From a virus, in the IMG/VR virus record IMGVR_UViG_3300035698_035380, positions 1-30,653 of that record: a stretch of DNA of 30,653 nt. One strand, written 5' to 3'. Under the pieces are notes generated by a model. That model was not told where the DNA came from. It did no database searches and worked only from the letters and a program-made list of their open reading frames with translations. Made by a program: the position numbers and the translations under genes. This document shows positions 21,023 to 29,148 of this stretch, one piece after another; positions within the stretch are counted from its first letter, which is position 1; each line of letters begins with the position of its first letter.

Positions 21023-23005
21023 TCATGGCTGGTCCTCCTGTCTCAAGGTCGTCGTTCGCTGGTAGGTGAATGGCTCGTTGCGTTTGCCTTCGCCATGCCG
21101 GGTAAGCCATCCGTCGCTGTCGGCAGACCGCAATAGGCGGTCAGCCAACCAATGCGACAACCCAGCCTGCACCGCTTTGTCCAGGATCACCGAGCGTGTG
21201 GCGGGTTGATCCGAGACGAACGCCTCCACGAACATCTCCACGGTCCATTCCTCTTTCTTCTCAGCCCGTTTCTTACTGCTCTCGGATCGCAGCTGTACCG
21301 GGTCCAGGTCATCCGCCGTTGACCAGACCGGAAACGACCAGCGCAGACAGCACGGTGAAACCGGTGGCCAGGAGCGGACGGCGGCGTCCAGCACGACAGC
21401 GTCCTCTTCCTCATGCGGCCGCAAGATCATGTGCGTGTCAGTCGCCCGGCTTTGACTGCCTGCACCCGCACCGACATCCGTCACGCTCTTGGACGATTGG
21501 TTGCCCTTGGTCGTGTGGTGGATCAGCACGAATGAGCAGCCCAGGCGGTCGGCGTAGCGGTCTATGTGGTTGTAGAGCGAGGCCATCGTGCCGTTGTCGT
21601 TCTCGTCCATGTCCCGGGGCATGAACCGGTAGAAGGCATCCAGAATGATGACCTTGAACTGGCCCGGTTGGAGCGACTCGAAATATGCGCCCAGCGTAAA
21701 AACGTCCTGCAGGTAGCCGCGCAGGTTCTGTACCCACACACGATCGGCGTAAGCATCGACGGGCACCTGCCGCGAGACGGCGACCTTGGGGATACGGTGG
21801 GCGCTGGTCTCGCCGTGCAGTTCGTTGTCCAGGATCAGCACATGACCACGCTCGCAGCGAAATCGCCCCAGCCAGTCCCGGCCTGTAGCGATGGACAGGG
21901 CCAGATCGGTCACCAACCAGCTTTTGCCGGTCTTTGGGCTGGCGATGATGTTCATCGTCTCACCCTCGCGCAGCAGGCCGTGGATGATCGGTCGACGCAG
22001 CTGGGGGTACGAACCCACCAGATCGCGGACGGTCATCGGCTGCATTTCCACTGGAATGGCATCGAGCGCAGACACTGTGGCCGGTGAAGCAGTACCGGGC
22101 AAAGGCGAAGGTGACCCAAACCCCTGCGCTCGCAGCGCTGCCGCAGCATGTGTCCAGTCGCCACAGTGCTCAAGCAGCGTGTAAACAGAAAACGGCGAGT
22201 AGGCCCGGTTGGCCTCGAAAGGATTTGCGTTGGCGCTAAAAACGTAGAAAACATTGTCCTTGAGTGTGGCGCTCCAGCTGTGCGATTTATCCGGCCGACG
22301 CCAGTACTCATTTTCTCCGTTGCGTACACATGTCCAGCCGTTTCGCTTGATTACCGCTCGGATATCACCGCGAGCATTGAAGTCGTCACCAGGTCTCTGC
22401 GACGTATCATCCGATGACGACGAGCGTTGTCTGGCCTTTGGGCCATCGACTGCAGGCGGCACATACTCATTGAGCTCGCACGCCGCCTGCAGCAGGGTGT
22501 CACGCTCGGTCTCGCTGAGGATGGGCAGCTTGGTCAGGTCGCCTTGGACGAGTTCGTACCCGGGGGTCGGAGCGCAGAGAAACAGACCACCTTCACCCCG
22601 GGTTTCAATCAAGGTGATGGCCTTCTGTCCGTCATGACGTTGGGCCAGCTTGAGGTTGCCACAAACTTGGGCCACGTAGCGATAAACGACGTGGTAGCCG
22701 CCTGACGGGGTATGTTCGACGACCAGCTTGTTTCGCAGATCAGACGGGACACGATCCCACCATGGCGAGAATTTTTCACCACCCGAATCAAAATCAATGA
22801 TCTCGGTATTGCTCGAGGCGCGTCCGCAGAGAATGCACAAGGCGTCGGGGTTGTTGGCGAACCATGCCGATAGCTCTGCCTCGGTGGGCATGCGATCCCG
22901 GTACTGCTTCCACGCACCAACGGTCGGGCGCTTCTCGGCACGGCGGGCGGGCAGCACGGTCAAACCGGCTTGCTGGTACAAAATGGCAATGTCACGCAGG
23001 CTCAT
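21023..23005 (-). CDS. Primase-polymerase fused to RepA/DnaB-like AAA helicase
   Basis: The protein has 660 residues from ATG 23005 (GGAG five bases upstream). Residues ~1-180 form a bifunctional primase-polymerase: IIDFDSGGEKF (Asp71/Asp73), SGGYHVVYR (His105) and TRGEGGLFLCAPTPGYEL. Residues ~215-300 form a PriCT/CHC2-like region (NEYWRRPDKSHSWSATLKDN, FSVYTLLEHCGDW) without the zinc cysteines. Residues ~340-560 form a RepA-like ATPase: Walker A ASPKTGKSW at 355-363, Walker B VIILDAFYRF with Asp456, and FVLIHHTTKGNQ. The last ~100 residues form a helical tail. It primes and unwinds phage DNA. It follows the SF2 helicase gene. Confidence 0.9.
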   Translation of the reverse strand: MSLRDIAILYQQAGLTVLPARRAEKRPTVGAWKQYRDRMPTEAELSAWFANNPDALCILCGRASSNTEIIDFDSGGEKFSPWWDRVPSDLRNKLVVEHTPSGGYHVVYRYVAQVCGNLKLAQRHDGQKAITLIETRGEGGLFLCAPTPGYELVQGDLTKLPILSETERDTLLQAACELNEYVPPAVDGPKARQRSSSSDDTSQRPGDDFNARGDIRAVIKRNGWTCVRNGENEYWRRPDKSHSWSATLKDNVFYVFSANANPFEANRAYSPFSVYTLLEHCGDWTHAAAALRAQGFGSPSPLPGTASPATVSALDAIPVEMQPMTVRDLVGSYPQLRRPIIHGLLREGETMNIIASPKTGKSWLVTDLALSIATGRDWLGRFRCERGHVLILDNELHGETSAHRIPKVAVSRQVPVDAYADRVWVQNLRGYLQDVFTLGAYFESLQPGQFKVIILDAFYRFMPRDMDENDNGTMASLYNHIDRYADRLGCSFVLIHHTTKGNQSSKSVTDVGAGAGSQSRATDTHMILRPHEEEDAVVLDAAVRSWPPVSPCCLRWSFPVWSTADDLDPVQLRSESSKKRAEKKEEWTVEMFVEAFVSDQPATRSVILDKAVQAGLSHWLADRLLRSADSDGWLTRHGEGKRNEPFTYQRTTTLRQEDQP

Positions 23006-23023
23006 GGTTACTCCATTCACTCC

Positions 23024-24787
23024 TCAAAACGGGATGTCATCGTCGGCTGGCGTGTACGCAAGAACGTCGTCAGATACTTCTGTTGGTTCCGGTGAACCCA
23101 AGCCGCTTGAGTCGGGCTTGGCATCAAGCTCGTAATCCACGATGCGGTCATACTTCTCCCCAGCCACAGCACGCACCTTGATCGACCGTGCCAAGGCCAG
23201 CGCTCCAGCGTTCGCCAGTGCCACCGCGTCATCGGCGTTATTCGGGACCGGTAGACTCGAGCGCAGCCGCCACCACGTCTGGGCTTTCTGACGTGCATAA
23301 CCACTGTGCTCAAAGCAGACCCATTCGGACTGGTGCTGGTGATAGCCGACCTGGTAGTCAACCCGCATGGTTCGCGGTGTTTGGGGTGGAGCGTCGCGTT
23401 TAGCGTGAACGCTGTAGTAAACGTCCGCCACCTCGTATTCCGTGATGGTTACCTCGCCCGACAGAATGCCGTTCTCACCAGCCGTAGCCTCGTGCCTGCG
23501 ACGCTCAGGCGGCGGAAATTCATACCCGCACTCAGGACACGCCGCATAACCCGTAGCGATCAGAGCCTGGCACCGCGGACATTCCTTCGCTGGTGCTTCA
23601 CCAGAACCTTTGCCTGGGATATCGGTGATGCGAATGGCATCCACAGGGCCGTGCCGCAGTACGTTGCCGCCAAAATCCAGTACCAGGCAGTCGGTCTTAC
23701 CCTCGCATTGCCGGAACCCTCTTCCGACCATCTGGTAGTAGAGTCCTGGCGACATTGTCGGCCGCAAGAGAGCCACGCAGTCGACGTTGGGCGCATCAAA
23801 GCCCGTGGTCAGAACATTCACATTCACCAGGAATTTCAGACCGCCGTTGCGGAAACGTCGGATCAGCTCATCGCGGTAGAGCGAAGGCGTCTGTCCATCG
23901 ATAAAGCCACATTCGCCTTGAGAAAATTCTTCAAGGGTGCGTGTGACGTGCTTGCCGTGCTCGACACCTGAGGCAAAGACCAGGCATGCACGACGGCCAT
24001 CAATGCGAACGGCATCAACGATCTCCCGACAAGCCGATTGGACCAGCATGTCCTGGTCCATCAGTGCCTCGACCTCATCGGCCATGAATTCGCCAGCGCG
24101 CACATGCAAAGATTGAAAATCAGCTTTGTACCGACCCGCTTTGGATTTCAGGGGCGAGAGGTAACCATCACGGATCAATTCACGGATACCGATCTCGTAA
24201 CAGATCGCATTGAGAATTCCATCTGGCGGCGGGACACAGATCGGTCCCGAAGACATACGGAAAGGCGTAGCCGTCAGGCCGATGACCCGCAGGTGTGGAT
24301 TGACCGCGCGAGCAGCCTCAAGAAAGCGGCGATACATGCCCTCCCCATCCCCGCTCCGAGACTCACCAGGGGGAATCATGTGTGCTTCGTCTACGATCAC
24401 CAAATCGAAACGTCCCAGGTCATCAGCTTTCTGGTAGACCGACTGAATGCCTGCGATGATCACCGGGTGCGTGCTGTCACGACGATTGAGGCCCGCAGAA
24501 TAAATGCCGACATGGATGTCCGGACAGACCAGGTCCAATTTGTCCCTGGCTTGCTCCAGCAGCTCCTTCACATGCGCCAAGATCAACACGCGCCCATTCC
24601 AGAGATTGACTGCATCCGAGCAGATCGTTGCGATCACCGGCGTCTTGCCTCCACCGGTGGGAATTACCACGCACGGGTTGTCCTCCCGCTCGCGCAAATG
24701 CCGATAGACCGCCTGGACCGCATCCATCTGATACGGGCGAAGCGTCATCGGTTTGGATTCAAGGTTTCGTGGGGTGAATAAATTCAC
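23024..24787 (-). CDS. SF2 DEAD/DEAH-box helicase with zinc ribbon
   Basis: The protein has 587 residues. GTG 24787 has GAGGAGG just upstream and overlaps the preceding stop (GTGA); ATG at codon 14 is the alternative. The motifs of an SF2 helicase are complete: Q-motif region LRPYQMDAV, PTGGGKT (43-49), VIVDEAH (130-136), LTATP (171-175), VLTTGFDAP (325-333) and QMVGRGFR (352-359). A zinc ribbon has Cys403, Cys406, Cys417 and Cys420 (CPRC...CPEC). The C-terminal ~160 residues form an uncharacterised domain with SEWVCFEHSGYARQKAQTWW. It is likely a DNA helicase or translocase for replication or recombination. Confidence 0.9.
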   Translation of the reverse strand: MNLFTPRNLESKPMTLRPYQMDAVQAVYRHLREREDNPCVVIPTGGGKTPVIATICSDAVNLWNGRVLILAHVKELLEQARDKLDLVCPDIHVGIYSAGLNRRDSTHPVIIAGIQSVYQKADDLGRFDLVIVDEAHMIPPGESRSGDGEGMYRRFLEAARAVNPHLRVIGLTATPFRMSSGPICVPPPDGILNAICYEIGIRELIRDGYLSPLKSKAGRYKADFQSLHVRAGEFMADEVEALMDQDMLVQSACREIVDAVRIDGRRACLVFASGVEHGKHVTRTLEEFSQGECGFIDGQTPSLYRDELIRRFRNGGLKFLVNVNVLTTGFDAPNVDCVALLRPTMSPGLYYQMVGRGFRQCEGKTDCLVLDFGGNVLRHGPVDAIRITDIPGKGSGEAPAKECPRCQALIATGYAACPECGYEFPPPERRRHEATAGENGILSGEVTITEYEVADVYYSVHAKRDAPPQTPRTMRVDYQVGYHQHQSEWVCFEHSGYARQKAQTWWRLRSSLPVPNNADDAVALANAGALALARSIKVRAVAGEKYDRIVDYELDAKPDSSGLGSPEPTEVSDDVLAYTPADDDIPF

Positions 24788-25041
24788 CTCGCCTCCTCGT
24801 TAATGCCTACACTCTGGAGCACCAGGTCACGGTGTCCGCCGCCGCGCATCGCCTTGGCTCCCAGACCACGAAGCTCGGATTCGACGTGATTGAATACGTC
24901 CAGTGCCTCGGACACTGACATGTGCCGATGCCAAGTGCATGGGTGCGCTTCGAACCAGTCGGCCACAGCGCAGTAGCGCAACGCAGCACCGAGCAATTCA
25001 GCCTGAGAGACCACCGGGTTGTCATTCGTCTTTTGGGGCAT
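24784..25041 (-). CDS. 85-residue early protein (unknown)
   Basis: The start is ATG 25041 (MPQKTNDNPVVSQ), four bases after the rusA stop, with weak GAGAA upstream; an earlier in-frame ATG would lie inside rusA. It is helical, containing ELLGAALRYCAVADWFEAHP and SEALDVFNHVESELRGLG. It is translationally coupled to both neighbours. No family is recognised. Confidence 0.6.
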   Translation of the reverse strand: MPQKTNDNPVVSQAELLGAALRYCAVADWFEAHPCTWHRHMSVSEALDVFNHVESELRGLGAKAMRGGGHRDLVLQSVGINEEAR

Positions 25042-25042
25042 T

Positions 25043-25438
25043 TCAGTTCTCGCTGGGTAAAACCGAATTGCAGATTGGGCATCGAAGTAGTGGCAGCAAC
25101 ATGATCCGCACATGGATGTGAGGCTGATCCGATGGCTCACAACGACGCGTGATCAACAGATCAACCTGGCTGTCGTCCTGGTAAACCCCGGCGTGCTGCA
25201 TGGCGTCGAGCGAGGGTTTCTGGAGGTTGTCCAGATCACGCCGTCGCCGATCCGGTGGGAACGCATCCATGCACAGTGCGATGCGACCCTGGGTCGGAGG
25301 CTTGCGACCGCCACTGGCCAGCAGCAGGCACACTTGCTCACGGAATGCCCGGCCTTCGCGGCTGATCAAAGTGCGACCCTGCACATTGCGGTAGTAACGA
25401 TTCGTCGACGGCGGGTAGGGAAGTTCCAAGTTCAACAT
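25043..25438 (-). CDS. rusA: RusA-type Holliday junction resolvase
   Basis: The protein has 131 residues from ATG 25438 with GAGGT five bases upstream; the longer frame has no supported start. RusA signatures are LPYPPSTNRYYRN at the start, RRRDLDNLQKPSLDAM with Asp68, Asp70 and Lys74, and GVYQDDSQVDLL with the third catalytic acid (Asp88/Asp89). These match E. coli RusA Asp70/Asp72/Lys76/Asp91. It resolves recombination and replication branches so that DNA can be packaged. A C-terminal extension carries RCPIC, a cysteine pair that could hold a metal. A strong hairpin lies upstream. Confidence 0.9.
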   Translation of the reverse strand: MLNLELPYPPSTNRYYRNVQGRTLISREGRAFREQVCLLLASGGRKPPTQGRIALCMDAFPPDRRRRDLDNLQKPSLDAMQHAGVYQDDSQVDLLITRRCEPSDQPHIHVRIMLLPLLRCPICNSVLPSEN

Positions 25439-25471
25439 GTACACCTCGCAGGGATTTTGTCCGAAGCAGAT

Positions 25472-25500
25472 CTTCCGGCGACGAGAACCGTCGCCGGAAG
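25472..25500. repeat. Perfect 11-bp hairpin in the rusA leader
   Basis: CTTCCGGCGAC (25472-25482) and GTCGCCGGAAG (25490-25500) are exact inverted repeats around a seven-base loop, in the 94-base gap between the DUF669 gene and rusA. No T tract follows on the minus strand, so it is more likely an mRNA stability, processing or attenuation element than a full terminator. Confidence 0.75.
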
Positions 25501-25532
25501 GTCCGCTGGGAGGGGTGAAAGGATGAATCGAC

Positions 25533-25991
25533 TCAACGCCGCCACGGAGGTGTGGCATTGGCTTCTTGTGCAGGCTGAGCACTACCGGGTGCGGCTTCCC
25601 GCTTGGAATAGCCGCGCACCTCGTTGGTCATGTCACCGGTGTCGTCGCGCTTTTTGAGCTTGACCGTGATGACCAGCGGAATGTTGTGCAGCTCGACGCT
25701 GTCCGCAGGCGTCATCACACCCACTGTGCGGCAGATGGACGAAAGTTCCTGTCGGGCAAGCTGCACGGCGGTCGGGTTTGCGTTGTGCAGATTCAGCCGC
25801 GCCCACACCTTGCGGCCCTTGTACGGACCCTCAAGAACCTGGAAGGTCATCTCAAGGTATTGCCCGTTGCCGTTTTTGGTCGGTTTCATTTCCGACTCGG
25901 TGATCACCGCCAGGTACTTGCCTGCGGGAATCGGCTCAAAGTCCTGGGACGGTTCGATTTGAGCTGCGTTGAATCCATTAAGGTTGGCCAT
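25533..25991 (-). CDS. DUF669 family protein (recombination-associated)
   Basis: The protein has 152 residues. Family features are FEPIPAGKYLAVITESEMKP then TKNGNGQYLEMTFQVLEGPY, KGRKVWARLNLHN and the ending with a helix (QLARQELSSICRTVG), a beta segment (VITVKLKKRDDTGDMTNEVR) and TPPWRR. DUF669 genes lie in phage recombination/replication modules next to Sak4 or AAA_24 ATPases and probably bind ssDNA. AAGGAG is eight bases before the ATG. The low-complexity Pro/Ala/Gln tail before the aromatic end resembles ssDNA-binding proteins that recruit partners through their tips. Confidence 0.85.
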   Translation of the reverse strand: MANLNGFNAAQIEPSQDFEPIPAGKYLAVITESEMKPTKNGNGQYLEMTFQVLEGPYKGRKVWARLNLHNANPTAVQLARQELSSICRTVGVMTPADSVELHNIPLVITVKLKKRDDTGDMTNEVRGYSKREAAPGSAQPAQEANATPPWRR

Positions 25992-26021
25992 GTGAGAATC
26001 TCCTTGCTCTATAGGTAAGTG

Positions 26022-26816
26022 TCAGTTGGAGGCATGAATGTCAGATTCGGATGAAACTGTTTGGGCTTGGACGGGCGCAATGTCGGCCTTGCCGGAATGG
26101 GCCATGCGCGCGTAGTAGTCGTATGCCGCCCATTCCAGTGGCAGCTCGTTAGGCATGCCCAGGCGGTTCTTGGCCACGTGCGTCGGGCCTTCGCAGGTGC
26201 GCATCAGTCGCTCCGGCGAGGTGGTCTTCTTCACTTTCTTGGGATCGGTGCTGGTCGAGTACGTGGCGAAGAAAACCTCGTCACACCATTCCATCACCAC
26301 CGACGCTGCGAGCTTGTGCAGGCGTGGCGCGAAACGGTCGAAGGCAGAATCTTCAGGCGTCTGGAACTTTTCGATCTTGGTATGAGCAATCAAGATGACC
26401 GCCATACCGCGCTGACGCCGCACTGCGTCCAGAGCATCCAGGAACTTGCGCCAGTAATTCAGGGCGTAGGTGTAGCCCTTCTGGAAGCCGATCTTCTCGA
26501 TGTTGGTGACGTTTTCAGCGATGCAGACTTCCTGCCAGATCTGCCGTTCGAGCCAGTCCAGCGAATCGACGACCACAGTCTGGAAGTCGTGGTCTTGTGA
26601 CGCCAGTTCCGTCAGTGCTGCCATGACGTCGGCAAACGTCTGGGCCAAAGGGAACTTCACGCAGTCGATTTCACCCAGGCCTTCTTCGATTTGGATGAAC
26701 ACCGGCTTAGAGGCACTGGCCCCGAAGGTGCTTTTGCCCACGCCTTGGACGCCGTGAATCATGCAGCGACGCGGGGCAGAACGTTTACCGACTTGGAGTT
26801 GCGATAACAAGCTCAT
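26022..26816 (-). CDS. AAA_24/Sak4-type ATPase (probable single-strand annealing protein)
   Basis: The protein has 264 residues with a RecA-like core: Walker A HGVQGVGKSTFGA (22-30), Walker B FQTVVVDSLDWLE (~79-91), a sensor-like GMAVILIAHTKIEKF, and later segments CDEVFFATYSTSTD and GPTHVAKNRLGMP. AAA_24 proteins of this size in phages are Sak4-like recombinases that work with an ssDNA-binding protein and an exonuclease, both encoded next door. AAAGGAG is nine bases before the ATG; that site is the 3' arm of a small hairpin (26826-26838). The C-terminal ~30 residues are disordered. Confidence 0.8.
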   Translation of the reverse strand: MSLLSQLQVGKRSAPRRCMIHGVQGVGKSTFGASASKPVFIQIEEGLGEIDCVKFPLAQTFADVMAALTELASQDHDFQTVVVDSLDWLERQIWQEVCIAENVTNIEKIGFQKGYTYALNYWRKFLDALDAVRRQRGMAVILIAHTKIEKFQTPEDSAFDRFAPRLHKLAASVVMEWCDEVFFATYSTSTDPKKVKKTTSPERLMRTCEGPTHVAKNRLGMPNELPLEWAAYDYYARMAHSGKADIAPVQAQTVSSESDIHASN

Positions 26817-26825
26817 GTTTGTGTA

Positions 26826-26838
26826 CTCCTTTCAGGAG
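26826..26838 (-). promoter_or_regulatory. Small hairpin covering the ribosome-binding site of the AAA_24 gene
   Basis: On the minus strand CTCCT-GAA-AGGAG forms a five-pair stem with a three-base loop, and AGGAG is the ribosome-binding site. It is short but directly sequesters the Shine-Dalgarno sequence, so it may tune translation. Confidence 0.35.
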
Positions 26839-26862
26839 GTTGGAATTGACGGGGATTGAGGA

Positions 26863-27687
26863 TCACATCCAGTCGAAGGTGCGCAGTTCCTCGTACCCAG
26901 TGGGCCATACGTCGCGTTGACGACAATCGCGCAGGTGCTTGACTGCTTCTTCGTTCTCTTTCTGTGCGATCGCCAGGACGTCCTGGGCCATGCGCCACAC
27001 GCCACAGCGAAATGGTGGTTGTTTTTCCACAGCGATCAGATGCACGGGTAGCTCACGCGGATCGATACCCGCTGCCATCGCAGTGATTGAGCGGTAGAAG
27101 GCCAGCTGATGCGGATAGCGGTACTTGCGAGCGTCGGCCTCGAAGTAGTCCATGTTGTCGGTCGTCTTGAGGTCGACGATGGCCCCGCCTGCCATATGCG
27201 TGAACCAGTCCATGCGAATCTGACATTCGACGTCGTGCCAGCGTGTTCGCAGTACGGCCTCAGCGACGCCCAGCACCAGTAGCTGTCGCGCCATTTCGTG
27301 TGACATCACACCTGCGGCCAGTTGTTCGATCTGCTGCGCCTGTTTCTCGCTGACCACCGCTTTGCCCTGTGCCTGAGCCCAGGTCTGGTAGGCCTGCGAG
27401 TCGCTCTTGTAGGGCTTGCCGGTGGTTTTATTGACCGGCCCATCGCCCACGACGTACTCGGCCAGGAATTTCTCACGGCCTTCAAGAATCATCGTGTGCG
27501 CAGCACGCCCCAAAAAGTAAGCCGGGCGATCCTCGTCTTGAATCAGGCCGGTCTGCTTCCACTGGTACAGCAGTGGGCAGCGACGAAAGTCGCCCAGGCG
27601 ATGGCTGGACAGGTAGTCCTTGGCCGACGCGTGGTAAATTTCAGCGGGCTCGAAGATGAATTGGTTGGGTAGAGATGTGGGAATCAT
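26863..27687 (-). CDS. PD-(D/E)XK phage exonuclease (DUF3799/exonuclease VIII-like)
   Basis: The protein has 274 residues from ATG 27687, with GGAGGT upstream and ATGA overlap with the previous gene; upstream in-frame ATG excluded. Nuclease motifs: FRRCPLLYQWK (~35-44), GRAAHTMILEG with His64, Asp160 in QIRMDWF, and GAIVDLKTT with Asp172/Lys174, then PHQLAFYRS with Gln194/Tyr198. That order (H, D, DxK, QxxxY) is typical of lambda-type/RecE-type exonucleases. It would make ssDNA tails for annealing by the neighbouring AAA_24 protein. Confidence 0.85.
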   Translation of the reverse strand: MIPTSLPNQFIFEPAEIYHASAKDYLSSHRLGDFRRCPLLYQWKQTGLIQDEDRPAYFLGRAAHTMILEGREKFLAEYVVGDGPVNKTTGKPYKSDSQAYQTWAQAQGKAVVSEKQAQQIEQLAAGVMSHEMARQLLVLGVAEAVLRTRWHDVECQIRMDWFTHMAGGAIVDLKTTDNMDYFEADARKYRYPHQLAFYRSITAMAAGIDPRELPVHLIAVEKQPPFRCGVWRMAQDVLAIAQKENEEAVKHLRDCRQRDVWPTGYEELRTFDWM

Positions 27688-27986
27688 TGCGACACCTCCA
27701 CGCCTCGCATGGGCAGCCAGGTCATGCTGGGGTTGCCGGTGACCGTGCAACGACGCACCGGTCCGGTCTTGATCTGTCGAGCCTTACGCAGTTCAGGGAG
27801 TCGACGTGAGGGAACGTGGCGCTCCAACCCGGTCGCCACCGCGATTTCGGCGGCGGTCTGACCGGGCTTCTTCCAGACCTCCAGCAGGCAGACCTGCCGA
27901 TGCGAAGCGGCGCAGCCGTTGGCTTCAACTTCCTGGGCAGCCTGGTGTGATGTGATTGGATCGTCTCTTCGGGCCAATGCGTGCAT
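27684..27986 (-). CDS. Winged-helix HTH protein, first early gene
   Basis: The protein has 100 residues. It begins ARRDDPITSHQAAQEVEANG, a start found in many phage HTH proteins (DDP.TS..AA), followed by RQVCLLEVWKKPGQTAAEI and VATGLERHVPSRRLPELRKA, a helix-turn-helix with a basic recognition helix, then a beta hairpin (wing). GGAG is nine bases before ATG 27986. As the first gene of the leftward early operon, next to the divergent control region, it could autoregulate or control early expression. DNA binding is inferred. Confidence 0.7.
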   Translation of the reverse strand: MHALARRDDPITSHQAAQEVEANGCAASHRQVCLLEVWKKPGQTAAEIAVATGLERHVPSRRLPELRKARQIKTGPVRRCTVTGNPSMTWLPMRGVEVSQ

Positions 27987-28306
27987 TGATGGTTCTCCAG
28001 CAGGTGGTGTCGTTGCGTGTGGATCGCCTGTGATCCGTGACGCCGTTACCTGTTATTTGCCGCTGGTAGAAAACTTGCTCGGTCAAAAAGATGTGACCCA
28101 CTAAACACACATGCGCCACATGTGGGCTATGGGCTGCGCCGGTGAACCTGTAATGCGGCGCATGTGTGGCGCAGATGAAGTGAGCGGCGCAGCGTTGAGC
28201 CTAGATACCCGACCCAGTACCGCGCAGAGCATGGGAGACATGAAGTCCAGACCCCGGAATGTGGTCTTGACACCAAACCAATGGCCAACCCATGAAAGGC
28301 CCAACC
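27987..28306. promoter_or_regulatory. Divergent control region, 320 bases without a gene
   Basis: This lies between the leftward early operon and the rightward sigma-recombinase operon. I see no convincing ORF. It contains a TGCGCC repeat cluster (28106-28192), a GGATC...GATCC repeat at 28020-28035, AT-rich sequence at 28050-28105 where early promoters could lie, and TTGACA at 28267-28272 without a matching -10 hexamer. No clean promoter was identified on either strand. Confidence 0.6.
28106..28192. repeat. TGCGCC/CACACATG inverted-repeat cluster (candidate operators)
   Basis: CACACATGCGCC (28106-28117) is repeated exactly inverted at 28157-28168. TGCGCC occurs at 28112 and 28135, and its complement GGCGCA at 28157, 28168 and 28186. 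TGCGCCACA at 28112 is inverted at 28165-28173. The palindrome CCACATGTGG is at 28116-28125. Paired repeats in a divergent promoter region suggest protein binding sites. Confidence 0.65.
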
Positions 28307-28864
28307 ATGCACGTAAACAGCTATGTCGGAGTCATCGAACAGGAAGTGTCTCGTCTCTTGGTCAGTCGCGCCCATCGCCTGCGGATCGGTATCGAAGAGA
28401 TCGATGACCTTCAGCAGAAAATCGTTCCCATGCTCATCGCGTTCAAATACGACGAGGCCAAATCCAACGGTGCATCCTTCACCACGGTCATGACCAGCGT
28501 GATTGATCGGCAGATCAAGCAGCACTTGCGCGGCAAACATCGTTACCAGATGCATCTGGAAAAACTCAAGGCGATAGGCAGTACCTCCTCGGCTCCCACT
28601 GCTTGGCCAGAGCCTGTCGCTAATCCTGAACCCGTTGATCTGCGTATGGACCTGACTGCCACAATGGAGCGCCTCTCTGAGCGCGACCGCACCATCTGCC
28701 GCAACTTGGGCGAAGGCCACACCATCAAAGACATCGCCCGAAAACTTGGATGTACCCGGGGCACCGTCTCCTTGGCAATCGCCCGTATCCGGCGCATTTT
28801 CGAACAGGCCGGACTGCGTGCGTGGATTGACCCCAACTATGGCAGCGAAGCAAACCGAGCCTAA
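28307..28864 (+). CDS. Sigma-70 family-like phage transcription factor
   Basis: The protein has 185 residues from ATG 28307, with AAAGG seven bases upstream; the ATG 15 bases before it has no ribosome-binding site. Residues ~28-75 resemble sigma region 2 (IEEIDDLQQKIVPMLIAFKY, TVMTSVIDRQIKQHL). Residues ~118-170 are region 4 with a clear HTH: LSERDRTICRNLGEGHTIKD followed by IARKLGCTRGTVSLAIARIR. Region 3 is missing, as in ECF factors. It is transcribed with the recombinase. It could redirect host polymerase to phage promoters or control lysogeny. Function is inferred. Confidence 0.8.
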   Translation: MHVNSYVGVIEQEVSRLLVSRAHRLRIGIEEIDDLQQKIVPMLIAFKYDEAKSNGASFTTVMTSVIDRQIKQHLRGKHRYQMHLEKLKAIGSTSSAPTAWPEPVANPEPVDLRMDLTATMERLSERDRTICRNLGEGHTIKDIARKLGCTRGTVSLAIARIRRIFEQAGLRAWIDPNYGSEANRA

Positions 28865-28878
28865 ACTCAAGGAGAAAT

Positions 28879-29148
28879 ATGATGTCCAAGCCTACCGAAT
28901 CGACTGGATTACTTACGCCAATTGAGCGACTGTGTCCCAGGCAAGATGCATCGGACCTGTCCACTACCGCTGCTGCTGCCCGCTATGTACCTGGGGCTGC
29001 GTGGATCACACAGACGATGATCGAAAACACGCGGCAGGTATGGTCGCCGCACTACGGATACGACCTGCCTGACGCTCAAGCCGTGGAGATTCTAATGAAC
29101 GTTCGACACCTGGTTCAGGTTCTATGGAAAGGAGCTCAATCATCATGA
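28879..29148 (+). CDS. 89-residue protein between sigma and recombinase (unknown)
   Basis: AAGGAG stands just before two adjacent ATGs (28879 and 28882); the second has the better spacing. The C-terminal half ENTRQVWSPHYGYDLPDAQA and VEILMNVRHLVQVLWKG forms helices of a type I recall from planctomycete prophages beside recombinases (HYG..LS..DAVEIL.NV..L). It overlaps the recombinase start by four bases (ATGA), so it is translated with it; it may be an excision factor or regulator. No DNA-binding motif is clear. Confidence 0.65.
   Translation: MMSKPTESTGLLTPIERLCPRQDASDLSTTAAAARYVPGAAWITQTMIENTRQVWSPHYGYDLPDAQAVEILMNVRHLVQVLWKGAQSS

Noticed and set aside
20787-21110. A 107-residue minus-strand frame running through the iterons
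   Set aside because: It overlaps the primase-helicase end in another frame and its sequence follows the DNA repeats; the 79-residue frame is the better candidate there.
28106-28192. The inverted-repeat cluster as the phage attachment site
   Set aside because: Serine-integrase attP sites usually lie next to the recombinase gene, and this region is over 900 bases before it with two genes between. Without the other prophage end no core duplication can be checked.
28127-28870. A 247-residue minus-strand frame opposite the sigma-like gene
   Set aside because: The plus strand has clear sigma region 4 and a ribosome-binding site; the minus frame shows no domain and crosses the control region.
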